Of a DNA stretch of 64,000 bases, positions 25,863 to 34,730 are shown piece by piece. Origin of the DNA: Candidatus Coatesiibacteriota bacterium (lineage in GTDB: Bacteria > JAFGND01). The notes beneath the pieces were generated by a model. It saw only the letters and a list, made by a program, of their open reading frames with translations, made no database searches and was not told the DNA's origin. The stretch covers positions 33,427-97,426 of the forward strand of contig JAFGND010000034.1 of the NCBI GenBank assembly GCA_016927185.1. The letters run 5' to 3'. Numbering within the stretch: position 1 is the stretch's first letter; each line of letters opens with the position of its first letter. The translations under genes and the position numbers were made by a program.

Positions 25863-27569
25863 ATGAATAAGGGAAATAGCCTCTTGAAATTTTTTGAAAG
25901 GGATTCTGGCAAAGTAGCTATTCTGTCAGTATTCTGCATAATTGCCCATTATGTTTTCATATTCCAGAGAGGATTAGTATTTGAAGACTGGATGATGCTG
26001 GGATTGACCCAGAAGCTGGCAGCAGAAAATCGCTTCCCAATGGCTGTATTGCTGGATCCTCTGCGTTTCTTTGGTCATACTTATAATTGCCTTATCAGTT
26101 ACCTATTTAGATATAATCCTACTCTATATCATTTCCAGCTTCTTTTCTATGATATACTTGCCACAGTTCTTGTTTTTACATTGTCGAAAAGGATATTCAG
26201 GAATTCATTAACTGCCTTTCTTGCAACTCTGATTTTCTCTATTTTTCCAAACAATACTGAAAGTCATTTATCAGTGAACACAAGCTTCATGAAAATGGGA
26301 TTTTGTGTTAATATGATGCTTCTTATTTTTCTTGCAGACTGGATTTCCAAAAAGAAAGGGAAAATAGCATTATCTGTGATAAGTCTGATATATTTCCTGT
26401 CTCTTTTCATATATGAGCAGGGAGCAATGCTTCCATTTGTCTTCCTTGCAATGAATTATTTATTATTAAAGGATATTTATATTTCGGAAAGAAAGAGGAT
26501 TTTTACTTTCATCTTGATTTCATCAATATTATTAATATCAGCTTTTGTTATAAAGAAAACCAATTTCCTTGGATTACTGCAGCCAATATATGGAGGGGAG
26601 GCATGGAAAGTTGATTATAAATTCAATATAGATGGTTTATTCAATTTTCTTGATATAGTATTCTATACTAATTATTTAGGTGTTTTCATAATGCAGATGA
26701 AATCGGTTTATTTCGGTCTGAAATCAATGAACAGATTAATTCTTTTGCTCCTTTTAATGATAGACATATTTATTTGTTATATTCTATTCAAGATGAAATT
26801 GATCAAGGAGGAAGGGATTGCTTATGGAAAGAACTACCTGTATGCCGGCTTGTGGACTATGCTTTTATTCATTATGCCAGTATTCATGTATCCATTCTTT
26901 TCAAGCAGGCATACAGCATATTTAAATATAGGCTTTTGCATTATACTGATCTATCTTATTTATCATATTGAAATAAAAGACTTATACAAAAGACTGTTAT
27001 TAAGTGCTTTTATATTCATGTGCCTCTTGTATAATCAGGGAGAGAGTTACAATTGGGTAATTGCTGGACGATTGAATATGGGATTATTTGAATATGTATG
27101 CATCAAAAAAGATGAGATAATATCAAGAAAGCCAAAGGCTGTTGTTATATATGCAGGAAATCAATATATAAGGTCAGGCCTGGGTGATAGATATCCATCA
27201 CATATAGGTAATACTGTATTGAATGGAGCAGGTTATGGAAAGGTCCATGTAGGGAAAGAAATAATAAACATGTCTCCCTGGGTATATATAACCTGGATGG
27301 CACTCAAAACAAATGAAATGCTAGTTATAAGTGAATCCAGACAACCAATGCATATAAGCAATAACATGATATCTTATTATGACTATGAGAGCAAGTCCTA
27401 CAAGCAGATAGGACTTAATGAAGTCTATGTAATCAATATGTCATATATAGTGGAGAAAGAATTACCTCATTTATTCTCAAGAATGGAGGAAAATTTCGGA
27501 AAAAAGCAGGATCTCAAGAAAGAAGATAATCCAGGGAAGCCTGGTGATTTTTATAAACCTGCTTTCTAA
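25863..27569 (+). CDS. Polytopic membrane protein, glycosyltransferase-39-like
   Basis: The protein has 568 residues with about ten transmembrane helices between 18 and 395 and a soluble C-terminal part of about 170 residues. The early loop FEDWMMLGLTQKLA and the layout (acidic residue after helix 1, many helices, C-terminal soluble domain) resemble GT-C/PMT-type lipid-linked-sugar transferases, but no diagnostic motif is certain. AAGGAT precedes the ATG. It is probably cotranscribed with the radical SAM gene. The stop overlaps the stop of the convergent methyltransferase gene by 4 nt. Confidence 0.6.
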   Translation: MNKGNSLLKFFERDSGKVAILSVFCIIAHYVFIFQRGLVFEDWMMLGLTQKLAAENRFPMAVLLDPLRFFGHTYNCLISYLFRYNPTLYHFQLLFYDILATVLVFTLSKRIFRNSLTAFLATLIFSIFPNNTESHLSVNTSFMKMGFCVNMMLLIFLADWISKKKGKIALSVISLIYFLSLFIYEQGAMLPFVFLAMNYLLLKDIYISERKRIFTFILISSILLISAFVIKKTNFLGLLQPIYGGEAWKVDYKFNIDGLFNFLDIVFYTNYLGVFIMQMKSVYFGLKSMNRLILLLLLMIDIFICYILFKMKLIKEEGIAYGKNYLYAGLWTMLLFIMPVFMYPFFSSRHTAYLNIGFCIILIYLIYHIEIKDLYKRLLLSAFIFMCLLYNQGESYNWVIAGRLNMGLFEYVCIKKDEIISRKPKAVVIYAGNQYIRSGLGDRYPSHIGNTVLNGAGYGKVHVGKEIINMSPWVYITWMALKTNEMLVISESRQPMHISNNMISYYDYESKSYKQIGLNEVYVINMSYIVEKELPHLFSRMEENFGKKQDLKKEDNPGKPGDFYKPAF

Positions 27570-28096
27570 TCCTTCCTTATAAATCTATGTGAATATTTTT
27601 CCAGTCTCACGAAATCAAAAAAACCTGATTCAGTAATTTTCTGAGTGATTTCCTCATTTTTCATATGATGATCGTTGACTGACAAGATCCCTTCAGGTTT
27701 CAATAATCTGTGAAATTCAGAAAGAACTTCTGCAGGCTTTTCAAGAAGATGAAAAACATCGTACAGAAGAACAATATCAATACATGAATCTGCAAGATCA
27801 ATCCTGCATTCTGTTTTTATCAATGTTACATTATTGATCTTGTTTTTAGTAAGTTTTTCACTAGTGGTTTCCAGTGCAATAGGGTTCCTGTCAACCGCGT
27901 ATATCTTTCCTTGCTCTCCTACAAGTCTGGAAAGAGGAATTGTATATGAACCTGGACCACAGCCAAACTCAATTATTTGCATTCCCTCGCTAATACCTAC
28001 TTCATTCAGTATTCTTTTTCTTGGAAACAGTATATCACGGATCTTGAAAAAAAACTCCATCTTCTTGAAACCTGATCTGTCATTATGTTCTCTCAT
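27566..28096 (-). CDS. Class I SAM-dependent methyltransferase
   Basis: The 176-residue protein is a minimal Rossmann methyltransferase. Motif I is IIEFGCGPGSYTIPLS, the acidic end of strand 2 is AVDRNP, and motif IV is LLYDVFHLLEKP, as in the UbiE/Methyltransf_11 group. The substrate is unknown. AGGAGAG precedes the ATG at suitable spacing. It is 9 nt downstream of the YdeI-like gene on the same strand, so the two form an operon. Confidence 0.82.
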   Translation of the reverse strand: MREHNDRSGFKKMEFFFKIRDILFPRKRILNEVGISEGMQIIEFGCGPGSYTIPLSRLVGEQGKIYAVDRNPIALETTSEKLTKNKINNVTLIKTECRIDLADSCIDIVLLYDVFHLLEKPAEVLSEFHRLLKPEGILSVNDHHMKNEEITQKITESGFFDFVRLEKYSHRFIRKD

Positions 28097-28105
28097 TATA
28101 CTCTC

Positions 28106-28678
28106 CTATATCATCCCCGGTTTTTCATTTCTTTTAAGCATTGAAAAGAACTTCTTAATTCTTCTCTTTCTTGTTTCCTCCTTTTTTGCATCATTAATCC
28201 AGTTTATATAGTTTCTTTTGTTTGATGGAGTAAGTTTCAGGTAAAATTTTAAAGCCTTTTCATTAGATGAAAGGACTTCCATCAAGTCAGGAGGCTCTTC
28301 AGGCATTGTCTTCTTCGGAGATTCCTTTAGATCAATGTTGAGAAGCTTTTTATCAAAAACCTTCATGCCTTCCTCTCTCATCCTTCCTTCAGAAATAAGC
28401 TTCTTAACTCTTTTTATATTCGCTACTGACCACTTGCTTCTGTTTTTTCTTACTGTGAACTTTCTCAAGTATTTTTCATCATCAAGTCTTTTTATAATGC
28501 TGTCTATCCAGCCATAGCAAAGTGCTACATCCAGTGCATCACTATATGAGATTGAGGTTTTAAGAGAGCTCTTCTTATAGAAGATAAGCCATATCTCTTT
28601 CTTGTTATCAGAATTCCCTGCAAGCCAGTTTTCCCATTCATTTCTATCTGAAACATGAATGCAATCCAGGATTCTCAT
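28106..28678 (-). CDS. YdeI/OmpD-associated family protein
   Basis: The 190-residue protein matches the YdeI-like family: the N-terminal EWENWLAGNSDNKKEIWLIFYKK region, the SYSDALDVALCYGWIDSIIKRLD core and the TPSNKRNYINWINDAKKEETR end are all typical. The family is widespread and linked in some bacteria to stress or antimicrobial-peptide resistance, but its biochemistry is not established. It is followed closely by a methyltransferase. Confidence 0.8.
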   Translation of the reverse strand: MRILDCIHVSDRNEWENWLAGNSDNKKEIWLIFYKKSSLKTSISYSDALDVALCYGWIDSIIKRLDDEKYLRKFTVRKNRSKWSVANIKRVKKLISEGRMREEGMKVFDKKLLNIDLKESPKKTMPEEPPDLMEVLSSNEKALKFYLKLTPSNKRNYINWINDAKKEETRKRRIKKFFSMLKRNEKPGMI

Positions 28679-28744
28679 TCCATATCCTTCCTTACATAAT
28701 CATGAATAACAATAATATGATAGTCCTTCTGAAATTTGATAAAA

Positions 28745-29563
28745 ATGTCAATGAGATTAGTTGCATGTTTGAAACAAAATCTTGACATTATTCATACAAA
28801 GTCAGGCAAAAGTAATGTGGAAATTAAGAATCCTCTCATTGACAAAGTGGCTACATCATATTTATATGTAATAACAATCACAACACTGATAATAATAGTA
28901 ACGAATTTATCGGATTTACTTATTCTTCTTGGTCTTCATATCATAATCCTCTTGATTCTTAGATCCTTCAAGTTAAGGAAGAATTTTCTTGTATTCATAG
29001 TCACTATTGCCTTGTTCCAGATGGTTTTCCAGAGAAGTGGAGATATAATACTTCTGGGTTTCATTACCAGGCAAGGGCTTTATTATTCTATTGCAACTTC
29101 AGTGAGACTGTTTGTAATAATGTCCACATCTGACATCATACTGGATATTTCAAGAAATGATTTGATAAACTTGCTTAGATTCATGAGAATTCCAGCAGAG
29201 ATTGTTCTCATGTATACACTAACTCTGCTATTTGTTGATAATCTGAGGCAGAGAAGCAGGGAAATCCTTGTGGCAATTCAGCTGAGAGGGCTCGATATAC
29301 AGAAGCTTAATCTGATTATGAAATTCAGGCTATTAAAGAAACTGTTACTACCTCTCTTTATTGGAAGTCTGCTGAAGGCAAAAAAAATTGCTGCTGCACT
29401 GGAAATAAGAGGATATGGTTCAACAAGAAATCCCACCAGTTTATACAAGATTAGATATAGATTTAAATATGCACTGTTGCAGCTTTTCATAATAGCTTCT
29501 GCAGCAGTTTTTTATTATATGTCATCGAAAGGATTTTATGAAAGTTTTCTGCTTGATTGGTAG
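28745..29563 (+). CDS. ECF transporter transmembrane protein EcfT
   Basis: The roughly 272-residue protein has five to six transmembrane helices and the two cytoplasmic coupling motifs of EcfT/CbiQ, here QLRGLDI and LEIRGYG (x-R-G type), which dock onto the ATPases. ECF transporters import vitamins or metals (Co, Ni). No EcfA ATPase or substrate-binding S protein lies in the window. The frame is open from a TTG three codons earlier; ATGs at 28745 and 28751 are both possible. Its end overlaps the mobB start by 26 nt, so the two are translationally coupled, which hints at a link to molybdenum or tungsten cofactor supply. Confidence 0.78.
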   Translation: MSMRLVACLKQNLDIIHTKSGKSNVEIKNPLIDKVATSYLYVITITTLIIIVTNLSDLLILLGLHIIILLILRSFKLRKNFLVFIVTIALFQMVFQRSGDIILLGFITRQGLYYSIATSVRLFVIMSTSDIILDISRNDLINLLRFMRIPAEIVLMYTLTLLFVDNLRQRSREILVAIQLRGLDIQKLNLIMKFRLLKKLLLPLFIGSLLKAKKIAAALEIRGYGSTRNPTSLYKIRYRFKYALLQLFIIASAAVFYYMSSKGFYESFLLDW

Positions 29564-30287
29564 CCATTCAAATTCAGGTAAAACTACAACAGCTTGTGAA
29601 ATCATAAGGAATTTGAAAAAAAGAAACTATTCGGTTTCAGCATTGAAAGATATTCATATTGAAGGATTCAGCATTGATTCTGAAGGTAAAGACACCTGGC
29701 TAATGTCTGAAGCTGGAGCAAATCCAGTAATTTCATTTTCTGAAAAGGAAACCGGAATTATCTACAGGAAAAGACTTCCTATAGATTCAATCAAGCAGCA
29801 TCTTTCGAGTGACTACCTGGTTATTGAAGGAGGCAAGTCTTTTTATTATCCAGCGATTGCTGTTTCTGATGGAGTTGATGATCTTGAAAAGATTGTTGAC
29901 GAAAGAGTCTTCGCTATTTCTGGACCAGTTTCAAGAGATGTCAGCACATTCAAGAACATTCCAGTTTTCGATATTTATAAAAGTATTGATGAATTTGTTG
30001 ATTACATAATGGATATTGTTCCTCCTGCTCTGCCATTCTTTGATGATGATTGTTGCAGATTTTGCGGGATGACTTGCAGCGAAATGCTTGTAAAACTGCT
30101 TAGAAAAGAGAAGAATATTAATGAATGCATTGCTTATGCAAACAACAAGATCAAACTGAAGATTGGGGAAAAAACCATAGATATGGTTCCTTTTGTTCAG
30201 GATACACTTGTTGATGTAATAAAGGGATTTTTGAGAAACCTCAAGGGTTATGATTCTCAAGCAAGTATAGAGATAATTATCAAGTAG
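29538..30287 (+). CDS. mobB: MobB-like GTPase with C-terminal Cys cluster
   Basis: The protein has 249 residues. Residues 1-160 are a MobB-type P-loop GTPase: GSHSNSGKTT (8-17), KDIHIEG, KDTWLMSEAGA and a DYLVIEGGKSF Walker B region. MobB assists the guanylylation of molybdopterin (MGD). Residues 165-200 add a cysteine cluster (C172, C173, C176, C180, C197), consistent with a [4Fe-4S] site as in some archaeal MobB proteins. It overlaps ecfT upstream and lies 2 nt before the DUF72 gene. It fits with the Mo/W enzymes elsewhere in the window. Confidence 0.82.
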   Translation: MKVFCLIGSHSNSGKTTTACEIIRNLKKRNYSVSALKDIHIEGFSIDSEGKDTWLMSEAGANPVISFSEKETGIIYRKRLPIDSIKQHLSSDYLVIEGGKSFYYPAIAVSDGVDDLEKIVDERVFAISGPVSRDVSTFKNIPVFDIYKSIDEFVDYIMDIVPPALPFFDDDCCRFCGMTCSEMLVKLLRKEKNINECIAYANNKIKLKIGEKTIDMVPFVQDTLVDVIKGFLRNLKGYDSQASIEIIIK

Positions 30288-30289
30288 TC

Positions 30290-31075
30290 ATGGAAGTATC
30301 AATAGGAACATCTGGATATGTATATGCTGACTGGAAGGAAGTTTTCTATCCAAGAGGCACAAAGGATTTTCTGAGCTATTACCAGCAATTCTTCAAGATA
30401 GTGGAGATAAATTCTACATATTATCAGGAGATTGATGCTTCTTTTTTCAAGAACATTGCCAGAAAAACAAGGAATGATTTCTCTTTTGCAGTTAAAGCAT
30501 ACTCGACTTTGACTCACAAGAGAGATGATTTCAAGAGGGCAGCGAAGAAATTCAAAGAAGCTCTACTACCATTATCTGAAACAGACAAACTAGTCTCTGT
30601 ACTTATGCAGTTTCCATTCAGTTTCAGGAATGAGGAAAAAAACGTTTCATATATAAACAGAGTTCATGATGAACTTCAGGGATTGCCAATAAATATTGAA
30701 TTCAGGAATATAAGCTGGGAAAATGAAGATGTTTTCAACTGGCTTAAGGGAAAAAATCTCGGTTACTGCTGTGTCGATGTACCTGATATTGAAAACCTGC
30801 CCACAAGACGTTCGATTGTTACAAGTGATATTGCTTACATAAGGTTTCACTCACGAAATGCTGAGAAATGGTATCTTGGAGCAAAAGAGAGATATGACTA
30901 TCTTTATTCAGAAGAAGAACTTAATGAGTGGGTTCCAGGGATAGAAAACATGAAGCGGAATTCAAGAAAGACGATTATTTTTTTCAATAACTGTCATGCA
31001 GGACAAGCAGTAAGAAACGCTCAGATGCTTCAGAGCATCCTTGGAGAGGAAGTCTTTATAGGTGAATTCATTTAA
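30290..31075 (+). CDS. DUF72 (YecE-like) TIM-barrel protein
   Basis: The 261-residue protein carries the DUF72 signature from its start: IGTSGYVYADWKEVFYP, then FFKIVEINSTYYQ, and later IEFRNISWEN, YIRFHSRNAEKWY and FFNNCHAGQAVRNAQML. The fold is a TIM barrel with a likely metal or sugar-phosphate site. The family's function is not established. It starts 2 nt after mobB, so it is part of the ecfT-mobB operon. Its stop overlaps the convergent secreted-protein gene by 8 nt. Confidence 0.85.
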   Translation: MEVSIGTSGYVYADWKEVFYPRGTKDFLSYYQQFFKIVEINSTYYQEIDASFFKNIARKTRNDFSFAVKAYSTLTHKRDDFKRAAKKFKEALLPLSETDKLVSVLMQFPFSFRNEEKNVSYINRVHDELQGLPINIEFRNISWENEDVFNWLKGKNLGYCCVDVPDIENLPTRRSIVTSDIAYIRFHSRNAEKWYLGAKERYDYLYSEEELNEWVPGIENMKRNSRKTIIFFNNCHAGQAVRNAQMLQSILGEEVFIGEFI

Positions 31076-31802
31076 CTTCATTCAAAGCCGGATTATCTAT
31101 ATTCAATAGAAGCAGATTTATGTTTCCTCCAAGAATAAGTTTGTCTCCACGAAGATCACCCCAGAAAAAAGAGTCAAATGCAGGAAAAAGCAGAAAAAAT
31201 GCATTGGGAGTTTGATTTTTCAAGAAAGTATTTATAGAAGAAACCTCGACAAGGCTCTTTCTTTTCCCTGTATATACTTCAGCAAATCTCTCCCCTATTT
31301 CCTCATATTCATACAGATAAAGGAATTTTCCATTCTTGATTTTAAGAAATAGCTCATTATCACCAGCTTTGTAAACAGGAATACCCTTGATTTTTTTTAT
31401 CTGCCTTGATCCCTCGAATGCCTTGGAATAAATTGCATCCCATTTCTTGCCTGTTTCTATAAGAATTCCTTTTTTCTTCAGTGATATTGAAGGTTTCTTT
31501 GATGTTCCATCATAGAATAATATTGTGAACGATTTTATTGCTTCGCCTACTTCCTCTGGATTTGAAAATCCTCCTCCCTGCATCAAGGTATTTAGAAGCA
31601 GGTCTGCATGAGGTATAAAACCTTTAATTCTGGGGATTACTTTGGTAGCATTCTTCCCTGACAATATCAATACACAAGGCACTTCAGCATCAATAAGGGC
31701 AAGCAAATTATTGAAATCATCTGCACTTACAAACGAATCAGTTGAGATGACTGCAATCATTATTGTTAGAAGGAAATGGAAAAACTTGACTTTATATTGC
31801 AT
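31068..31802 (-). CDS. Secreted protein of unknown function
   Basis: The protein has about 244 residues if translation starts at the ATG at 31800-31802, which places a clean signal peptide at the N-terminus (hydrophobic residues 7-20, then TDSFVSADD). The frame is open 13 codons further upstream, to the plsY start codon. The mature part alternates hydrophobic strands and charged turns (IPRIKGFIPHADLLLNTL, LKKKGILIETGKKWDAIY) and ends with many leucines. I recognise no family. It is transcribed divergently from plsY with only about 40 nt between. Confidence 0.55.
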   Translation of the reverse strand: MQYKVKFFHFLLTIMIAVISTDSFVSADDFNNLLALIDAEVPCVLILSGKNATKVIPRIKGFIPHADLLLNTLMQGGGFSNPEEVGEAIKSFTILFYDGTSKKPSISLKKKGILIETGKKWDAIYSKAFEGSRQIKKIKGIPVYKAGDNELFLKIKNGKFLYLYEYEEIGERFAEVYTGKRKSLVEVSSINTFLKNQTPNAFFLLFPAFDSFFWGDLRGDKLILGGNINLLLLNIDNPALNEVK

Positions 31803-31841
31803 ATAACACAACTCAACCTTAATATAAACTTTGTCAAGCAA

Positions 31842-32444
31842 ATGGATTATATATTAGTACTATTAGGTTATCTTATAGGTTCAGTACCAACAGGCTGGAT
31901 TATTGCAAAGTACGTTTACCAGATAGATATCAAGAAAGAGGGAAGCGGAAATATTGGAGCTACAAATCTAACAAGGGTTATTGGTAAAAGAGCTGGTACA
32001 TATACCTTGCTTGGTGATGGTTTAAAAGCCTTGATATTCATGCTTATTCTGAGATACCTTATTTACAAAGACTGGATGACTGATGAAAATGAAGCGATCT
32101 GGCTTTTTATCTGTGGTTTAGCTGTATTAGTGGGGAATTGCTTCAGCGTCTTCATGAAGTTTAATGGTGGAAAGGGAGGAACAACAACATATGGAGTATT
32201 TCTCGCTCTGGCTCCTCTTCCAGCAATAACTTCAATAATGATTTATGCAGTAGCATTGATCTTCCTGAGAGTATCGGCAATAGGAACATTGTCATCAACA
32301 ATATTATTATGGGTATGGATTTATTCGTATTATCTGCCTTCATTTCAGAAGGAATATCTCATCTACCTTTCTTTATGTTTTGCTTTAGTTGTATGGATAA
32401 GACATATTCCGAATATAAGAAAAATGATAAAAGAGAGGTTATAA
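31842..32444 (+). CDS. plsY: Glycerol-3-phosphate acyltransferase PlsY
   Basis: The 200-residue membrane enzyme has five to six helices. The PlsY motifs are GYLIGSVPTGWIIAK (with the SVP turn) at the N-terminus, GSGNIGATNL, and KFNGGKGG...GVFLALAP. It acylates glycerol-3-phosphate from acyl-phosphate, the first step of phospholipid synthesis. The open frame begins 22 codons earlier, but the family start MDYILVLLGYL and the divergent neighbour support ATG 31842. It is one base before purM, so they are cotranscribed. Confidence 0.92.
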   Translation: MDYILVLLGYLIGSVPTGWIIAKYVYQIDIKKEGSGNIGATNLTRVIGKRAGTYTLLGDGLKALIFMLILRYLIYKDWMTDENEAIWLFICGLAVLVGNCFSVFMKFNGGKGGTTTYGVFLALAPLPAITSIMIYAVALIFLRVSAIGTLSSTILLWVWIYSYYLPSFQKEYLIYLSLCFALVVWIRHIPNIRKMIKERL

Positions 32445-32445
32445 C

Positions 32446-33447
32446 TTGAAGGATTATAAATCAGCAGGTGTTGATATTGATGAAGCTGTTTCAGCTATAT
32501 CATTATCAAGGAAATATATAGAAAGTACATATAACAAGGCTGTTCTGTCAAGAACAGGAGCATATGGAGGATTATTCTCCCTGCATGACTTCCGAGAGAA
32601 AGATTTCATTTTGGTTTCTTCAATAGATGGAGTTGGAACAAAAACAGAAGTAGCAAAACTTGCAGGAAGATATGAGGGTATTGGAAAAGATATTGTTTTT
32701 CACTGCACCAATGATATTCTTGTTCAAGGGGCAAAACCGCTTTTTTTCCTTGATTATTTCGCTTCAAGCAAATTGGGAAAAAAACAACTTGCTGATATTA
32801 TAAAAGGAGCTTCAGAAGCTTGCAGGGAAGTGGGATGTGCGTTAATAGGAGGAGAAACAGCGGAGATGCCGGATGTTTACAATCCTGGTTCTTTTGACGT
32901 TGTGGGATGCATAATCGGGATTGTAAGCAAGAAGCATCTTCTTCCCTCTCGAAATATAAGGGAGAATGATGTTCTTATTGGATTCAAGAGTAATGGACTG
33001 CATACAAATGGTTATTCACTCGCAAGGAAGCTCATGCTAAAAAACAAAACAATTGATTATGAATGGAAGGAACTTGGAGGTCTGTCAACAGCTGATGCTC
33101 TTCTCATACCCCATAGATGCTATTTCCGAGAATTATTCGAATATGTGGAAAAGAAAAAGATAAAAGCTCTTGTTCATATAACAGGAGGAGGTTTCTATGA
33201 TAATATTCCAAGGATTCTTCCTGAAGGTATTGGTGTAGAGATTGATATCAAATCATGGGAAACCCCACCCTTGTTTAAACTTCTCAAGAAACTTGGGAAA
33301 CTTACCAGTAGAGAAGCATACAGAATATTCAACATGGGAATAGGCATGATAGCTATTGTTTCATCATCTGATTATGAAAAAATGTTCAAGGGCAAGGATT
33401 GGCTTAAGATAGGAAAATGTGTAATTGGAAAAGGAGTAAGGCTGTAA
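32446..33447 (+). CDS. purM: Phosphoribosylformylglycinamidine cyclo-ligase
   Basis: The 333-residue protein matches PurM (AIR synthetase), which forms the imidazole ring in purine synthesis with ATP. The family segments are YKSAGVDIDEA at the start, SSIDGVGTKTEVA, HCTNDILVQGA, GGETAEMPDVY, GLHTNGYSLAR and HITGGGFYDNIPR. The start is TTG, preceded by GAGAGG at suitable distance; the preceding stop is one base away. No other pur gene is adjacent. Confidence 0.95.
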   Translation: MKDYKSAGVDIDEAVSAISLSRKYIESTYNKAVLSRTGAYGGLFSLHDFREKDFILVSSIDGVGTKTEVAKLAGRYEGIGKDIVFHCTNDILVQGAKPLFFLDYFASSKLGKKQLADIIKGASEACREVGCALIGGETAEMPDVYNPGSFDVVGCIIGIVSKKHLLPSRNIRENDVLIGFKSNGLHTNGYSLARKLMLKNKTIDYEWKELGGLSTADALLIPHRCYFRELFEYVEKKKIKALVHITGGGFYDNIPRILPEGIGVEIDIKSWETPPLFKLLKKLGKLTSREAYRIFNMGIGMIAIVSSSDYEKMFKGKDWLKIGKCVIGKGVRL

Positions 33448-34581
33448 ATGAATAGCTGGATAGAGATAGACAAGGCAAGCCTTTTGCAGAATTTAGATTA
33501 TTTCAGGCAATCCATCAAGAAGGATGTAAAGATAGCAAGTGTCATAAAAGCAAATGCTTATGGGCATGGAATAGAGGAAGTAGCTTCAATTATTGCTGAC
33601 AGAACTGATTTCTTTGCTGTCCATTCCATTGAGGAAGCTCGCATAATCAGAAGATTCAAGAAACCGATATTGATAATGGGATATGTCCAGCTCAAGGATA
33701 TTGAAGAAGCAATTGAAAGCGATTATCATTTTGCAGTTTATAATATTGAAACGATTATGAAGATATCAGAATTTTCAATAAAATTAAACAAGGATGTACT
33801 AGTGCATCTGAAGATAGAAACTGGAACTAACAGGCTTGGCTTCACCGAAACAGAGCTGAGAAATGCAATAGGCATAATATCCAGAAATGAAAAGATCAAA
33901 GTTTGTGGTGCATACACTCATTTTGCAAATATTGAAGACACGACAAATCATTATTATGCAGAGCTTCAACTTTCAAGATTCAATGAAAGACTCAATACTA
34001 TAGAAACTACTATGAACAGGAAAGTAGATTATCCACATACAGCCTGCAGTGCAGCATCCCTGCTTTTTGAAGAAGCACAATTCAAAATGATAAGACTCGG
34101 AATTGCACTATATGGTTTATGGCCCAGCAAGGAAACATTACTTTCCTTCATGCTCAAGAAACATGACGATAGTCCTGCAGTTCTTAAGCCAGTACTGAGC
34201 TGGAAAACAAGAGTTGCTCAATTAAAATGGGTAGAAGAAGGCGATTATATAGGCTATGGCTGTTCTTACAGAACCACTAGCAAGACAAGACTTGCTATCT
34301 TGCCAATTGGCTATTCAGACGGTCTGGATAGAAGTTTGTCTAATAATGGATATGTCTTGATAAATGGTAAAAGAGCACACATCAGAGGAAGAATATGCAT
34401 GAACCTGACAATAGTCGATGTTACTCATATTGAGGAAGTGAAACTTGAAAATGAAGTAGTTATAATCGGTAAGTCAGGTTATGAGCAGATAACAGCTGAG
34501 TATCATGCATCATGGGCAAACACCATTAACTATGAAATCATTGCAAGATTAGGAGGACACATAAAAAGGATAATTATTTGA
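33448..34581 (+). CDS. alr: Alanine racemase
   Basis: The 377-residue PLP enzyme supplies D-alanine for peptidoglycan. The PLP lysine is in VIKANAYGHG, the substrate/PLP region in IETGTNRLGF, and the second catalytic tyrosine region in YIGYGCSYRTT; the GRICMNLTIVDVTH stretch is also typical. The ATG directly follows the purM stop with no spacer, so translation is coupled. It is the last gene of the plsY-purM-alr operon. Confidence 0.95.
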   Translation: MNSWIEIDKASLLQNLDYFRQSIKKDVKIASVIKANAYGHGIEEVASIIADRTDFFAVHSIEEARIIRRFKKPILIMGYVQLKDIEEAIESDYHFAVYNIETIMKISEFSIKLNKDVLVHLKIETGTNRLGFTETELRNAIGIISRNEKIKVCGAYTHFANIEDTTNHYYAELQLSRFNERLNTIETTMNRKVDYPHTACSAASLLFEEAQFKMIRLGIALYGLWPSKETLLSFMLKKHDDSPAVLKPVLSWKTRVAQLKWVEEGDYIGYGCSYRTTSKTRLAILPIGYSDGLDRSLSNNGYVLINGKRAHIRGRICMNLTIVDVTHIEEVKLENEVVIIGKSGYEQITAEYHASWANTINYEIIARLGGHIKRIII

Positions 34582-34651
34582 TAAACGATTTATTTACAAG
34601 GAGTTATATAAAAATAGTAATAAATAACTTTAAAATATGTTTAAAAATACC

Positions 34652-34679
34652 TTGACAAAAAACAATCTAAATCTATTAA
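34652..34679 (+). promoter_or_regulatory. sigma70-type promoter for the LysM gene
   Basis: TTGACA (34652-34657) and TATTAA (34674-34679) are 16 nt apart. The predicted start lies about 45 nt ahead of the LysM gene, whose own ribosome site is GAGGAGG. Confidence 0.65.
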
Positions 34680-34730
34680 TAGCCGTAATGTTAGAGAAGG
34701 GGTATAGCCTTTATAGAGGAGGGCATAAAA

